This document shows positions 56,027-64,000 of a stretch of DNA of 64,000 nt, piece after piece. How positions within the stretch are numbered: the stretch's first letter is position 1; each line of letters starts with the position of its first letter. The notes beneath the pieces were generated by a model that saw only the letters and a program-made list of their open reading frames with translations, was not told where the DNA came from and did not search any database. A program made the position numbers and the translations under genes. Origin of the DNA: Chelatococcus sp. (GTDB lineage Bacteria; Pseudomonadota; Alphaproteobacteria; Rhizobiales; Beijerinckiaceae); the NCBI GenBank assembly GCA_003248805.1, contig QFQY01000005.1, positions 1-64,000 on the forward strand. The letters run 5' to 3'.

Positions 56027-57583
56027 TCAGATCACCGCCTCGATCAGGAACGGCCCCTTGCGAGCCAGCGCGGCCTTGAACAGCGCCGTGAACTCCTCGG
56101 CCGTGGTGGCGCGTGCCGCCTCCACGCCCATGCCGCGCGCCAGGGCGACCCAGTCCAGCGCCGGCTGGTCGATGTTCAGCATCAGCGAGGCGTTGCGGCC
56201 GAAATCGTTGACGCCGACGGCGCGCATCTCGCCCTGCAGGATCGCATAGGTGCGGTTGGCGAAGACGACGGTCACGATGTCGAGGTTCTCGCGCGCCTGC
56301 GTCCAAAGCCCCTGGACCGTGTACATGCCCGAGCCGTCGGCCTGCATGCCGATGACCTTGCGGTCCGGGCAGGCCACGGCGGCGCCGATGGCGAGCGGGA
56401 TGCCTTCGCCGATCGCCCCGCCGGTGAGCTGGATGTAGTCGTGCTGCGGCGCGCTGTGGCAGTCGAAATAGAACATCCGACCGGACGTGATCGACTCGTC
56501 GCAGACGATGCAGTTCTCCGGCAGCAGCGTCGAGACGACGCTGCAGACCTTGTCGGCGTCGAGCGCGCCGGTCGGCAGGGCCGGCGTCTCGCTGCGCGGC
56601 GGCGCGATGAAGGCAGGCGCCGTCCGGGCCGCGCCGAGCTCGTCGCCGAGCGCCGCGATCGTGCCGGGCAGGTCGTCGCCCGGGATGGCGAGCGGTACGA
56701 CCTCGCAGCCCTCATGGACCAGCCGGCCCGGCTTGCCGGGATAGGCGAAGAAGCCGACCGGAATCTGCGCGCCGATCAGCACGAGATAGTCGATGGACTC
56801 GAGCTGCTTCAGCGCCATGTCGACCGGATAGAACACCTTCGGCAGGGCGACGCGGCCGGCGCCGCGCTGGACGCGCCCGTTCGACATCTGCCCGAAGAGC
56901 GCCGCCCCCGTCGCGGCGCAGATCCGCGCCGCCATCTCCATGGGCTGCTCGCGCAGCGCCAGGCCCGACATCATGATCGCGGCGCGCTTGCCGTGCCTGC
57001 GCAGGCCGTCGGCGACCTCCGAGAGCCGCGCGGCCTCGACCTGCTTCAGGGCGGGGACCGGCGTCGGCTTCGCGGTGACGGGCTCGATGCCGGTCCAGGC
57101 GCAGTCGGCCGGCAGGATCACGGTCGAGACGCCGGGCAGGGAGAGCGACGCGGCATAGGCCTCGCCGATCGCCGGTCCGACATCCTCGGGCGAGGTGATC
57201 CGGCGGACGAACTGCGACATCGGCCGGGCCAGGCTCTCGATGTCGCTGGTCAGCGGCGCGTCGTTGACGAGGTGGTAGGTCGCATGGTCACCGACCACGT
57301 TGATCATCGGCGTCCAGGCGCGCCGGGCATTGTGCATGTTGGCGAGCGCGTTAGCCATGCCGGGCCCGCAATGGAGCAGCGTCGCGGCGGGCTTGTCCGC
57401 CATGCGGGCATAGCCGTCGGCCGCGCCGGTCACCACCCCCTCGAAGAGCCCGAGCACGCAGCGCATCTCGGGCTTGCGGTCCAGCGCCGCGACGAAATGC
57501 ATCTCCGAAGTGCCGGGATTGGCGAAGCAGACATCCACGCCATTCGCCAGGAGCGTGTCGCAAAGCAGGTCGGCGCCGTTCAT
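56027..57583 (-). CDS. ThDP-dependent enzyme of the acetolactate synthase/benzoylformate decarboxylase family
   Basis: 518 residues with the three ThDP-enzyme domains. The cofactor-activating glutamate is in GLFEGVVTGAADGYARM (about 50), and the ThDP/Mg motif is in QADGSGMYTVQGLW followed by VVFANRTYAIL. Substrate is not evident; annotations in relatives range from acetolactate synthase to benzoylformate or oxalyl decarboxylase. The ATG at 57583 (MNGADLLCDTLL) fits the family N-terminus. It is divergent from an ABC transporter operon, so the pair may share substrate or regulation. Confidence 0.87.
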   Translation of the reverse strand: MNGADLLCDTLLANGVDVCFANPGTSEMHFVAALDRKPEMRCVLGLFEGVVTGAADGYARMADKPAATLLHCGPGMANALANMHNARRAWTPMINVVGDHATYHLVNDAPLTSDIESLARPMSQFVRRITSPEDVGPAIGEAYAASLSLPGVSTVILPADCAWTGIEPVTAKPTPVPALKQVEAARLSEVADGLRRHGKRAAIMMSGLALREQPMEMAARICAATGAALFGQMSNGRVQRGAGRVALPKVFYPVDMALKQLESIDYLVLIGAQIPVGFFAYPGKPGRLVHEGCEVVPLAIPGDDLPGTIAALGDELGAARTAPAFIAPPRSETPALPTGALDADKVCSVVSTLLPENCIVCDESITSGRMFYFDCHSAPQHDYIQLTGGAIGEGIPLAIGAAVACPDRKVIGMQADGSGMYTVQGLWTQARENLDIVTVVFANRTYAILQGEMRAVGVNDFGRNASLMLNIDQPALDWVALARGMGVEAARATTAEEFTALFKAALARKGPFLIEAVI

Positions 57584-57842
57584 TCGGGGATATCCATGCA
57601 AAGGGAGGCGGAAGGAGAACGAGCGCGATGCGCGCGGGGCCGTCAGGGAAGGGGATGTCTCCCCGGCTGTCAAACGAGAGAAATTCATTGCCTCGCCAAG
57701 CGGCGTTGATGGCGGGCGGGCACGGTTCGCTTGACGGATTTGCATATGCATTTAACCTGCCTTGGAACGAAGGTTGCATCCTTCGCGCATGGCCGCGACG
57801 CCGGTCGGCGCGGGTGCATCGCATCAGGGGAAAGGCATCGTC

Positions 57843-58805
57843 ATGACGGTTTTCAAGCGTATCGGTGCGGCGGCCGGCCTCGGCCTCGCGGCGCTGCTCG
57901 CGGCCGGCGGCGCGCAGGCGCAGACCAAGGTCAATATCGGCATTTCGGGCTGGACCGGCTTCGCGCCGCTGGTTCTGGCCAAGGAAGCCGGCATCTTCGC
58001 CAAGAACGGCCTGGACGTGACGATCAAGAAGATCCCGCAGAAGGACCGGCATCTCGCCATCGCCTCCGGCGACATCCAGTGCGCCGCCACCACGGTCGAG
58101 ACCTGGATCGTCTGGGACGCCGCCGGCGTGAAGACCAAGCAGATCTTCCAGCTCGACAAGAGCTACGGCGCCGACGGCATGGTCACGCGCAACGGCATCG
58201 CCTCGATCAAGGATCTCAAGGGCAAGACCGTCGCCGCTTCGGCGCCCGGCACCTCGCCCTATTTCGCGCTCGCCTGGTTCCTCAAGGAGAACGGCATGAG
58301 CGTGAAGGACGTGAACGTCGTCAACATGGAGCCCGGCCCGGCCGCCCAGGCCTTCATCGCCGGCCAGAACGACGCGGCGCTGACCTATGAGCCCTATCTC
58401 TCGGCCGTGCGCGAGAAGCCGGACGCCGGCAAGATCATCGCCACCACGCTCGACTATCCGATGGTGATGGACACGCTCGGCTGCACGCCGGCCTTCCTCG
58501 CCGCCAACGACGCGGCCGCCGCCGCGCTCGCCAAGAGCTATTTCGAGGCTCTCGCCATGATCAAGGCCGACCAGGCCAAGGCCTATGGCATCATGGGCGC
58601 GGACGTGAAGCAGACGGGCGAGCAGTTTGGCAAGTCGGCGGCGTTCCTGCGCTGGTCGGACGAGGCGGGCAACAAGGCCTTCTTCTCGGGCGAATGGCAG
58701 GCGTTCTCGGCCAAGGCGGCCGACCTCCTGCTCGAGATCGGTCTGATCAAGGCCAAGCCGGACCTCTCCACGCTGGTCGAGACGAAATACGTCGCCGGCA
58801 AGTGA
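57843..58805 (+). CDS. ABC transporter substrate-binding protein (NitT/TauT type)
   Basis: 320-residue periplasmic binding protein with a signal peptide (about 1-27, ending GGAQAQT). VNIGISGWTGFAPLVLAKEAGIF is the classic N-terminus of the SsuA/ThiY/NMT1-like group that binds sulfonates, nitrate, or pyrimidine precursors. It is followed by a DNA glycosylase gene, the permease and the ATPase, all on the same strand. The ligand cannot be told from the sequence. Confidence 0.88.
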   Translation: MTVFKRIGAAAGLGLAALLAAGGAQAQTKVNIGISGWTGFAPLVLAKEAGIFAKNGLDVTIKKIPQKDRHLAIASGDIQCAATTVETWIVWDAAGVKTKQIFQLDKSYGADGMVTRNGIASIKDLKGKTVAASAPGTSPYFALAWFLKENGMSVKDVNVVNMEPGPAAQAFIAGQNDAALTYEPYLSAVREKPDAGKIIATTLDYPMVMDTLGCTPAFLAANDAAAAALAKSYFEALAMIKADQAKAYGIMGADVKQTGEQFGKSAAFLRWSDEAGNKAFFSGEWQAFSAKAADLLLEIGLIKAKPDLSTLVETKYVAGK

Positions 58806-58827
58806 GCGTGTGAGACGGGCCGCCAAC

Positions 58828-58918
58828 GTCATGCTCGCCCTTGTGGCGAGCATCCACGTCTTGAGACCCGTCCTCGATGGGCGAAGACGTGGATGGTCGG
58901 GACAAGCCCGACCATGAC
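58828..58918. repeat. Palindromic intergenic repeat, family C, copy 3
   Basis: Arms GTCATGCTCGCC and GGCGAGCATCCACGTC plus ATGGTCGGGACAAGCCCGAC and a closing CATGAC. Its last bases include the start codon of the glycosylase gene. Confidence 0.8.
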
Positions 58919-59429
58919 GGTTGAGAAAGCGGTCCTGCCCGACGTCCTCATCCCCGGGCTGTGCGTCGTCTTCTGCGGCACCCAGGCCGGCGCGGCCTCC
59001 GCCCGGCGCGGGGCCTATTATGCCGGGCCGGGCAACCGCTTCTGGGCGACGCTTCACGAGATCGGCCTGACGCCCCGGCGTCTCGCGCCGGAGGAGTTTC
59101 CGGCCTTGTCCGATTTCGGCATTGGTCTCACGGACGTCGCCAAGGCGACCTCCGGACCCGATTCGGCACTGAGGCGCGGCCATTTCGATATCGAGGGTTT
59201 CATGGGGAAGATGACGACGCACGCCCCCGCGACGATCGCCTTCAACGGCAAGCGCGCGGCGGAGGCCGTGCTGGGCGGTTCGGCGGGCTACGGCCTGCAG
59301 GAGCGCAGGCTCGCCGGCGCCGCGGTCCATGTCCTGCCCTCGACCTCGGGAGCGGCCTCGGGCTTCTGGTCGGCGCAGCCCTGGCTGCGTCTCGCCGCCT
59401 CGCTCCAGCCGAGGGGCGTCCGCGCATGA
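58914..59429 (+). CDS. mug: Mug/TDG-family DNA glycosylase
   Basis: 171-residue uracil-DNA glycosylase superfamily protein expected to excise mismatched uracil or related bases. Seen: RGAYYAGPGNRFWATLHEIG, FGIGLTDVAKATSG and VLPSTSGAASGFW. The E. coli catalytic motif GINPG is GTQAG here (Q24 in place of the catalytic Asn), so activity may differ. The ATG at 58914 lies inside the palindromic repeat. The stop overlaps the permease start (ATGA), placing a repair gene inside an ABC transporter operon. Confidence 0.85.
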   Translation: MTVEKAVLPDVLIPGLCVVFCGTQAGAASARRGAYYAGPGNRFWATLHEIGLTPRRLAPEEFPALSDFGIGLTDVAKATSGPDSALRRGHFDIEGFMGKMTTHAPATIAFNGKRAAEAVLGGSAGYGLQERRLAGAAVHVLPSTSGAASGFWSAQPWLRLAASLQPRGVRA

Positions 59430-60199
59430 AGCCGCTCCAGCCCGTCTCCTCCGCGGCCCGCATCGGCTATGGCTTCGCCTTCTTCGCCGCCTTCGTGGCG
59501 GTGTGGTCGCTCGCGACCTTCGGCGGCTATGTCCAGCGCATCTTCCTGGCCGATCCGCTGACGATGGTCGGCGAGGGCTACAACCTGCTCGTCCATTACG
59601 GCTTCAGCTTCGACATCGGCATGACGATCTGGCGCGTCGTCGGCGGCTTCGTGCTCGCGGCCATCGTGGCGCTGCCGCTCGGCATCGCGATGGGCGCCTA
59701 CAAGCCGGTCGAGGCCTTCCTCGAACCCTTCGTCTCCTTCGCGCGCTACCTGCCGGCCTCGGCCTTCATCCCGCTGCTGATCCTCTGGGCCGGCATCGGC
59801 GAGGCGCAGAAGCTGCTCGTCATCTTCATCGGCTCGGTCTTCCAGCTCATCCTGATGATCGCGGTCGCGGTCGGCTCGATCCGGCGCGACCTCGTCGACG
59901 CCGCCTATACGCTGGGCGCCAGCGACACCTCGGTGGTGCGCCGCGTGCTGCTGCCGAACGCCGCCCCCGAGATCGCCGAGATCTTCCGCCTCGTGCTGGG
60001 CTGGGCCTGGACCTACGTCATCGTCGCCGAGCTGATCGGCTCCTCGTCGGGCATCGGCCACATGATCACCGACAGCCAGGCTCTGCTGAACACCGGGCAG
60101 ATCATCTTCGGCATCATCGTCATCGGCCTGATCGGCCTGGTGTCGGACTTCGTGTTCAAGGCGGTCAACCAGCGCCTGTTTCCGTGGGCAAGGCTTTGA
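59426..60199 (+). CDS. ABC transporter permease (NitT/TauT type)
   Basis: 257-residue inner-membrane permease with six predicted helices. The EAA-like cytoplasmic loop is DAAYTLGASDTSVVRRVLLP. The start overlaps the glycosylase stop by four bases, so translation is coupled. Its ATPase partner lies 13 bp downstream and the binding protein upstream across the glycosylase gene. Confidence 0.92.
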   Translation: MKPLQPVSSAARIGYGFAFFAAFVAVWSLATFGGYVQRIFLADPLTMVGEGYNLLVHYGFSFDIGMTIWRVVGGFVLAAIVALPLGIAMGAYKPVEAFLEPFVSFARYLPASAFIPLLILWAGIGEAQKLLVIFIGSVFQLILMIAVAVGSIRRDLVDAAYTLGASDTSVVRRVLLPNAAPEIAEIFRLVLGWAWTYVIVAELIGSSSGIGHMITDSQALLNTGQIIFGIIVIGLIGLVSDFVFKAVNQRLFPWARL

Positions 60200-60212
60200 A
60201 CCGGGTAGGTCT

Positions 60213-60998
<786 letters not shown>

Positions 60999-61145
60999 CG
61001 CCGCCTGCGCCGGGCATGACGACCTCCGGCGCGCTGCTCGCCCATACGTTGCGTGAGGGGCGGCTTTGCATCCCCGCCACTTTTCGGCTGCGATCGGGAT
61101 CGCCATCTTCTTCGCCATAAGGGGGCCCTGCCGAGAGGTGGTGCC

Positions 61146-62366
61146 ATGCATGGCCTTATTGCGAGTGTGCTGGCGCGGCTCGTCCGGGAGCCGCGGGTCG
61201 AGATCGTCTTCGCGGACGGGTCGCATCGCGCCGTCGGAGACGGGGAAGGCCCGCCCCTGCGGATGCGCATCGCGGACCGCGAGACCGAGCTGAAGCTCGC
61301 GCTCGATCCCGAGCTGGCGCTCGGCGAGGCGGTGATGGAAGGCCGCGTCACCGTCGAGGGCGGCAGCCTCTACGATCTGCTCGACGCGCTGATCGCCGGG
61401 CTTCACAGCCAGAAGTTGCCCGGCTGGGCTCTGGCGCTCGGTCATGTGCGGGTCGCGCTCAGGCGCCTGCACCAGCGCAACACGCTCGGTCTCTCCCGCC
61501 GGAACGTCGCTCATCACTACGATCTGAAGGCCGATTTCTTCCGGCTCTTCCTCGACGAGGACATGCAGTATTCCTGCGCCTATTTCGCGACGCCCGACAT
61601 GTCGCTGGCGCAGGCGCAGCTCGCCAAGAAGCGGCACATCATCGCCAAGCTCGCCATCGAGCCCGGCCAGCGCGTGCTCGATATCGGCTGCGGCTGGGGG
61701 GGCATGGCCCTGACCGTCGCGGGCGAAACGGGGGCCTCGGTCACGGGCATCACGCTGTCGACGGAACAGCTCGCCATCGCGCGGGAGCGCGGCCGCGCCT
61801 CCGGCCTTCCGGTCGCGTTCCGGCTGCAGGACTATCGCGACGTTCCCGAGCGCTTCGACCGCATCGTCTCGGTCGGCATGTTCGAGCATGTCGGCGTCGG
61901 CTATTATCGCGCGTATTTCCGGAAGGTCCGCGAGCTTCTGAGCGAGGACGGCGTGGCCCTGATCCACACCATCGGCCGCTGCACGCCGCCGGGCGCGACC
62001 AATCCGTTCATCGCCAAGTACATCTTCCCCGGCGGGTATATCCCCGCGATGTCGGAGGTGCTGGCGGCGATCGAGCAGGAAGGCCTCGTCGTCGCCGATG
62101 TCGAGGTGCTGCGCATCCATTACGCCGAGACGCTGAGGCACTGGCGCGAGCGCTTCCTCGCCCGGCGCGACGAGGCGGTGGCGATGTATGACGAGCGCTT
62201 CGCCCGGATGTGGGAGTTCTATCTCGCCGCGTCCGAGGCGAGCTTCCGCCATGACGACCTCGTCGTCTTCCAGTTCCAGCTCGCCAGGCAGCTCGAAACG
62301 TCGCTGCCGATCACCCGCGACTACATGGCCAAGACCGAAGCCGCCATGGCGCGGGGCGGCGACTAG
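61146..62366 (+). CDS. Cyclopropane-fatty-acyl-phospholipid synthase
   Basis: 406-residue SAM-dependent methyltransferase that turns unsaturated acyl chains of membrane phospholipids into cyclopropane rings. Seen: the SCP-like lipid-binding N-domain (about 1-100), HHYDLKADFFRLFLDEDMQY, the SAM loop VLDIGCGWGGMALTVA and FEHVGVGYYRAYF. The ATG at 61146 is preferred because the N-domain begins there. It is probably active at the cytoplasmic membrane face. Confidence 0.92.
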   Translation: MHGLIASVLARLVREPRVEIVFADGSHRAVGDGEGPPLRMRIADRETELKLALDPELALGEAVMEGRVTVEGGSLYDLLDALIAGLHSQKLPGWALALGHVRVALRRLHQRNTLGLSRRNVAHHYDLKADFFRLFLDEDMQYSCAYFATPDMSLAQAQLAKKRHIIAKLAIEPGQRVLDIGCGWGGMALTVAGETGASVTGITLSTEQLAIARERGRASGLPVAFRLQDYRDVPERFDRIVSVGMFEHVGVGYYRAYFRKVRELLSEDGVALIHTIGRCTPPGATNPFIAKYIFPGGYIPAMSEVLAAIEQEGLVVADVEVLRIHYAETLRHWRERFLARRDEAVAMYDERFARMWEFYLAASEASFRHDDLVVFQFQLARQLETSLPITRDYMAKTEAAMARGGD

Positions 62367-62396
62367 AACCTGCTGATTTTTATATGGAAACGTTTC

Positions 62397-62490
62397 GTCA
62401 TTCCGGGCTTGCCCCGGAATTCATCGTAGAGCGCGGCGTCCTTCGATGGATTCCGGATCGGCGCCGCTGGCGCGGCTTGTCCGGAATGAC
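62397..62490. repeat. Palindromic intergenic repeat, family B, copy 3
   Basis: Starts GTCATTCCGGGCTTGCC and ends TTGTCCGGAATGAC. It lies between the convergent cyclopropane synthase and HTH-citrate synthase genes. Confidence 0.85.
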
Positions 62491-62547
62491 GGCGTGTTTT
62501 CAGGATGACGAAGCGGCTCCAATGCGCCGGAAACCTCGTCGTGCCGC

Positions 62548-63696
62548 TCAGGAATCCCCGCCCGGCTCCGGGCCGGTATAGCGGGCGCGCGGGCGGATCA
62601 GCCGCCCGGTCTCGTTCTGCTCCAGCGCATGGGCGATCCAGCCCGTGCAGCGGGCGGCGGCGAAGATCTGGAAGGGAACGTCCGCGTCGAGCCGCAGCCG
62701 GGCGGCGAGCGCCGTCAGCGCGAAGTCGATATTGGGTTCCTCGCCGGTCAGCGCCGTCACCGTGGCCCGGGCCTCCTCATAGGTCGCCGTCGGCGTGAAG
62801 GCCGACAGCAGCGCCCGTGCGCGCGGGTCGCCGTCCGGGTAGAGCGGATGGCCGAAGCCGGGCACGGGCGAGCCGACCTCCAGCCGCGTCGAGACCGCCT
62901 GCCGGATACCGTCGCGCTCGGCCTCCCGCATCAGCGCGAGCACGCGCCGCGCCATGCCGCCATGCAGCGGACCCGACAGCGCCGCGAGCCCGGCCATGGC
63001 GGAAGCGGCCAGCGAGGCGCGCGTCGAGGCGGTGACGCGCACGGCGAAGGTCGAGGCGTTGAGCTCGTGGTCCGCGAGCAGGACGAGCGCGCGCCGGATC
63101 AGATCGGTCCCGGCATCGTCGCAGCCCCAGGCCTGCCCGAGCCGGTGATGGATCGGCCCTTCGCCGGGCCGGCCGGCCATCGCGTCGACCAGGGAATCCA
63201 GCACCGAGGCGGCCTCGAGATAAAGCGCCTTCTTCGTTCGCCCCGCCATGGCCGGATCGCTCGCCGCCCGCTCGCCGAGCACCGCGAAGAGCCGGCGCAG
63301 CGGCGGCCCGTCCGGCACCAGCGTGAAAAGCTGCGGAAAGCGCTGCGTGCCGCAGTCCCAGAGCAGCCGCGCGACGTCCTCGAGCCTCGCGGTCTCGGCC
63401 AGCGTCTCGGCATCCTGCCCGCGATACCAGAGCTTGCCGCGCGCGATGGTGGTGATGCCCGAAGCCAGCACCGGCTCGCCCCAGGCGATCGCGTCCTCGG
63501 CGATTGTCGCGCGGCGCCGGCCGCGCAGCTTGCGCTGCTCCAGCCGCGCCACATCCTCCGCCCGGTAGAGACGGCGGCGGGAATCGGCGCCGTCGTCGCG
63601 GGTCTCGATCAGCCGGCGGCTGACATAGGCGTAGAGCGTCTGCGGCTTCAGGTTCAGCCGCGCCATCGCCTCGGAAGCGGTCAGCCAGTCGGTCAT
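62548..63696 (-). CDS. Citrate synthase-family protein with N-terminal MerR-like DNA-binding domain
   Basis: 382 residues. The first about 60 form a MerR/excisionase-like winged helix (LTASEAMARLNLKPQTLYAY, then RRRLYRAEDVARL). The rest is a citrate-synthase fold that still carries the three catalytic positions: His in SGPLHGGMA, His in PGFGHPLYPDGDP and Asp in EPNIDFALTAL. It is divergent from a second citrate synthase, with a palindrome between them. It may regulate that gene according to substrate, may be an active enzyme, or both. The start is the ATG at 63696. Confidence 0.88.
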   Translation of the reverse strand: MTDWLTASEAMARLNLKPQTLYAYVSRRLIETRDDGADSRRRLYRAEDVARLEQRKLRGRRRATIAEDAIAWGEPVLASGITTIARGKLWYRGQDAETLAETARLEDVARLLWDCGTQRFPQLFTLVPDGPPLRRLFAVLGERAASDPAMAGRTKKALYLEAASVLDSLVDAMAGRPGEGPIHHRLGQAWGCDDAGTDLIRRALVLLADHELNASTFAVRVTASTRASLAASAMAGLAALSGPLHGGMARRVLALMREAERDGIRQAVSTRLEVGSPVPGFGHPLYPDGDPRARALLSAFTPTATYEEARATVTALTGEEPNIDFALTALAARLRLDADVPFQIFAAARCTGWIAHALEQNETGRLIRPRARYTGPEPGGDS

Positions 63697-63711
63697 GGAT
63701 TTACATTGATT

Positions 63712-63725
63712 ATCTTGTTCAAGAT
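63712..63725. promoter_or_regulatory. Candidate operator between divergent citrate synthase genes
   Basis: ATCTTG and CAAGAT form a 6-bp inverted repeat with a 2-bp centre, flanked by direct ATTGAT repeats, in the 86-bp spacer. It is the natural target for the HTH-citrate synthase. Confidence 0.4.
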
Positions 63726-63782
63726 TGATTCTAGCCTGCGCGGGGCCGATCCTCAAGGCATTGTCTTGCAGGAGTTCAGACC

Positions 63783-64000
63783 ATGTCCGACGGTCTCGAG
63801 AATGTCGTCGCCGCCCATACCGTCCTCTCGGAGGTCGATGGAGCCGCGGGCCGGCTGGTGATCCGGGGCCATAGCCTCGACGAGCTCGCCGGCCGTGTCT
63901 CCTTCGAGGACATGGCGGCGCTGATGCTGGACGGCCTGATGCCGGGCCTGCCGGAGCGGGGCGAGCTCGCCCTCGCGCTCGGCCGGGCCCGCGCCGAACT
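63783..64000 (+). CDS. Citrate/2-methylcitrate synthase, N-terminal fragment (cut by window edge)
   Basis: About 72 residues are visible from the ATG at 63783, starting MSDGLENVVAAHTVLSEVDG and continuing RLVIRGHSLDELAG, the N-terminal beta-hairpin typical of short bacterial citrate or methylcitrate synthases. The catalytic residues lie beyond base 64000. It is divergent from the HTH-citrate synthase. A role in citrate or methylcitrate formation is inferred. Confidence 0.8.
   Translation, partial: MSDGLENVVAAHTVLSEVDGAAGRLVIRGHSLDELAGRVSFEDMAALMLDGLMPGLPERGELALALGRARAE

Overview
This is a GC-rich chromosomal window with dense genes, short spacers and many palindromic intergenic repeats. The gene content (DUF4167 protein beside prmC/prfA, nitrogen-PTS enzyme I, metX-metW, DUF6894, hisC-tyrA with a chorismate mutase) fits an alphaproteobacterium of the order Hyphomicrobiales (Rhizobiales). 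A Bosea-like genus is my guess from the repeat families and gene set; nothing here proves the genus. Both window edges cut genes: a glutaryl-CoA dehydrogenase at the left and a citrate synthase at the right.

Regions 1-10.6 kb: a lysine-catabolism block (glutaryl-CoA dehydrogenase, aminoadipate-semialdehyde-type aldehyde dehydrogenase, divergent LysR regulator, FAD-dependent amine/amino-acid oxidoreductase), a membrane protein and a LysE-type exporter. Between the exporter and a split chromate transporter lies an about 3.2 kb islet flanked by a 79-bp direct repeat of the exporter's 3' end. It holds a large calcineurin-like phosphoesterase with a GAF-like C-terminus and a small unknown ORF. This is the strongest candidate for an undescribed system. 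10.6-16.4 kb: an M20 peptidase, then a trehalose cluster (GH15 enzyme and otsB in one direction, otsA in the other). 16.6-32.7 kb: mainly housekeeping genes: ptsP, prfA, prmC, DUF4167, MOSC, DUF2293, clpB, a HicAB toxin-antitoxin pair, metX-metW, and the chorismate mutase-hisC-tyrA operon, followed by tRNA-Thr(CGT).

32.9-46.4 kb: a single-domain response regulator and a Crp/Fnr regulator, a DUF6894 protein, a palindromic mini-element, a FUSC-type membrane protein, then an operon of one large Orn/Lys/Arg-type decarboxylase with two AspT-family exchangers. After it come envelope proteins: a lipoprotein, DUF2950, DUF3300 with a C-terminal S74-like chaperone domain, and three small hypothetical proteins. 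46.6-52.3 kb: a biotin-dependent acyl-CoA carboxylase (two subunits) divergent from an isovaleryl-type acyl-CoA dehydrogenase plus its TetR regulator, with a candidate operator. 52.4-64 kb: a PAS-GGDEF-EAL protein, an acetylpolyamine amidohydrolase, a ThDP-dependent enzyme divergent from a NitT/TauT-type ABC transporter whose operon includes a Mug-type DNA glycosylase, a cyclopropane-fatty-acid synthase, and two divergent citrate-synthase homologues, one carrying an N-terminal MerR-like DNA-binding domain.

At least four families of palindromic intergenic repeats recur through the window. No CRISPR array, complete insertion sequence, integrase, rRNA or replication origin was seen.
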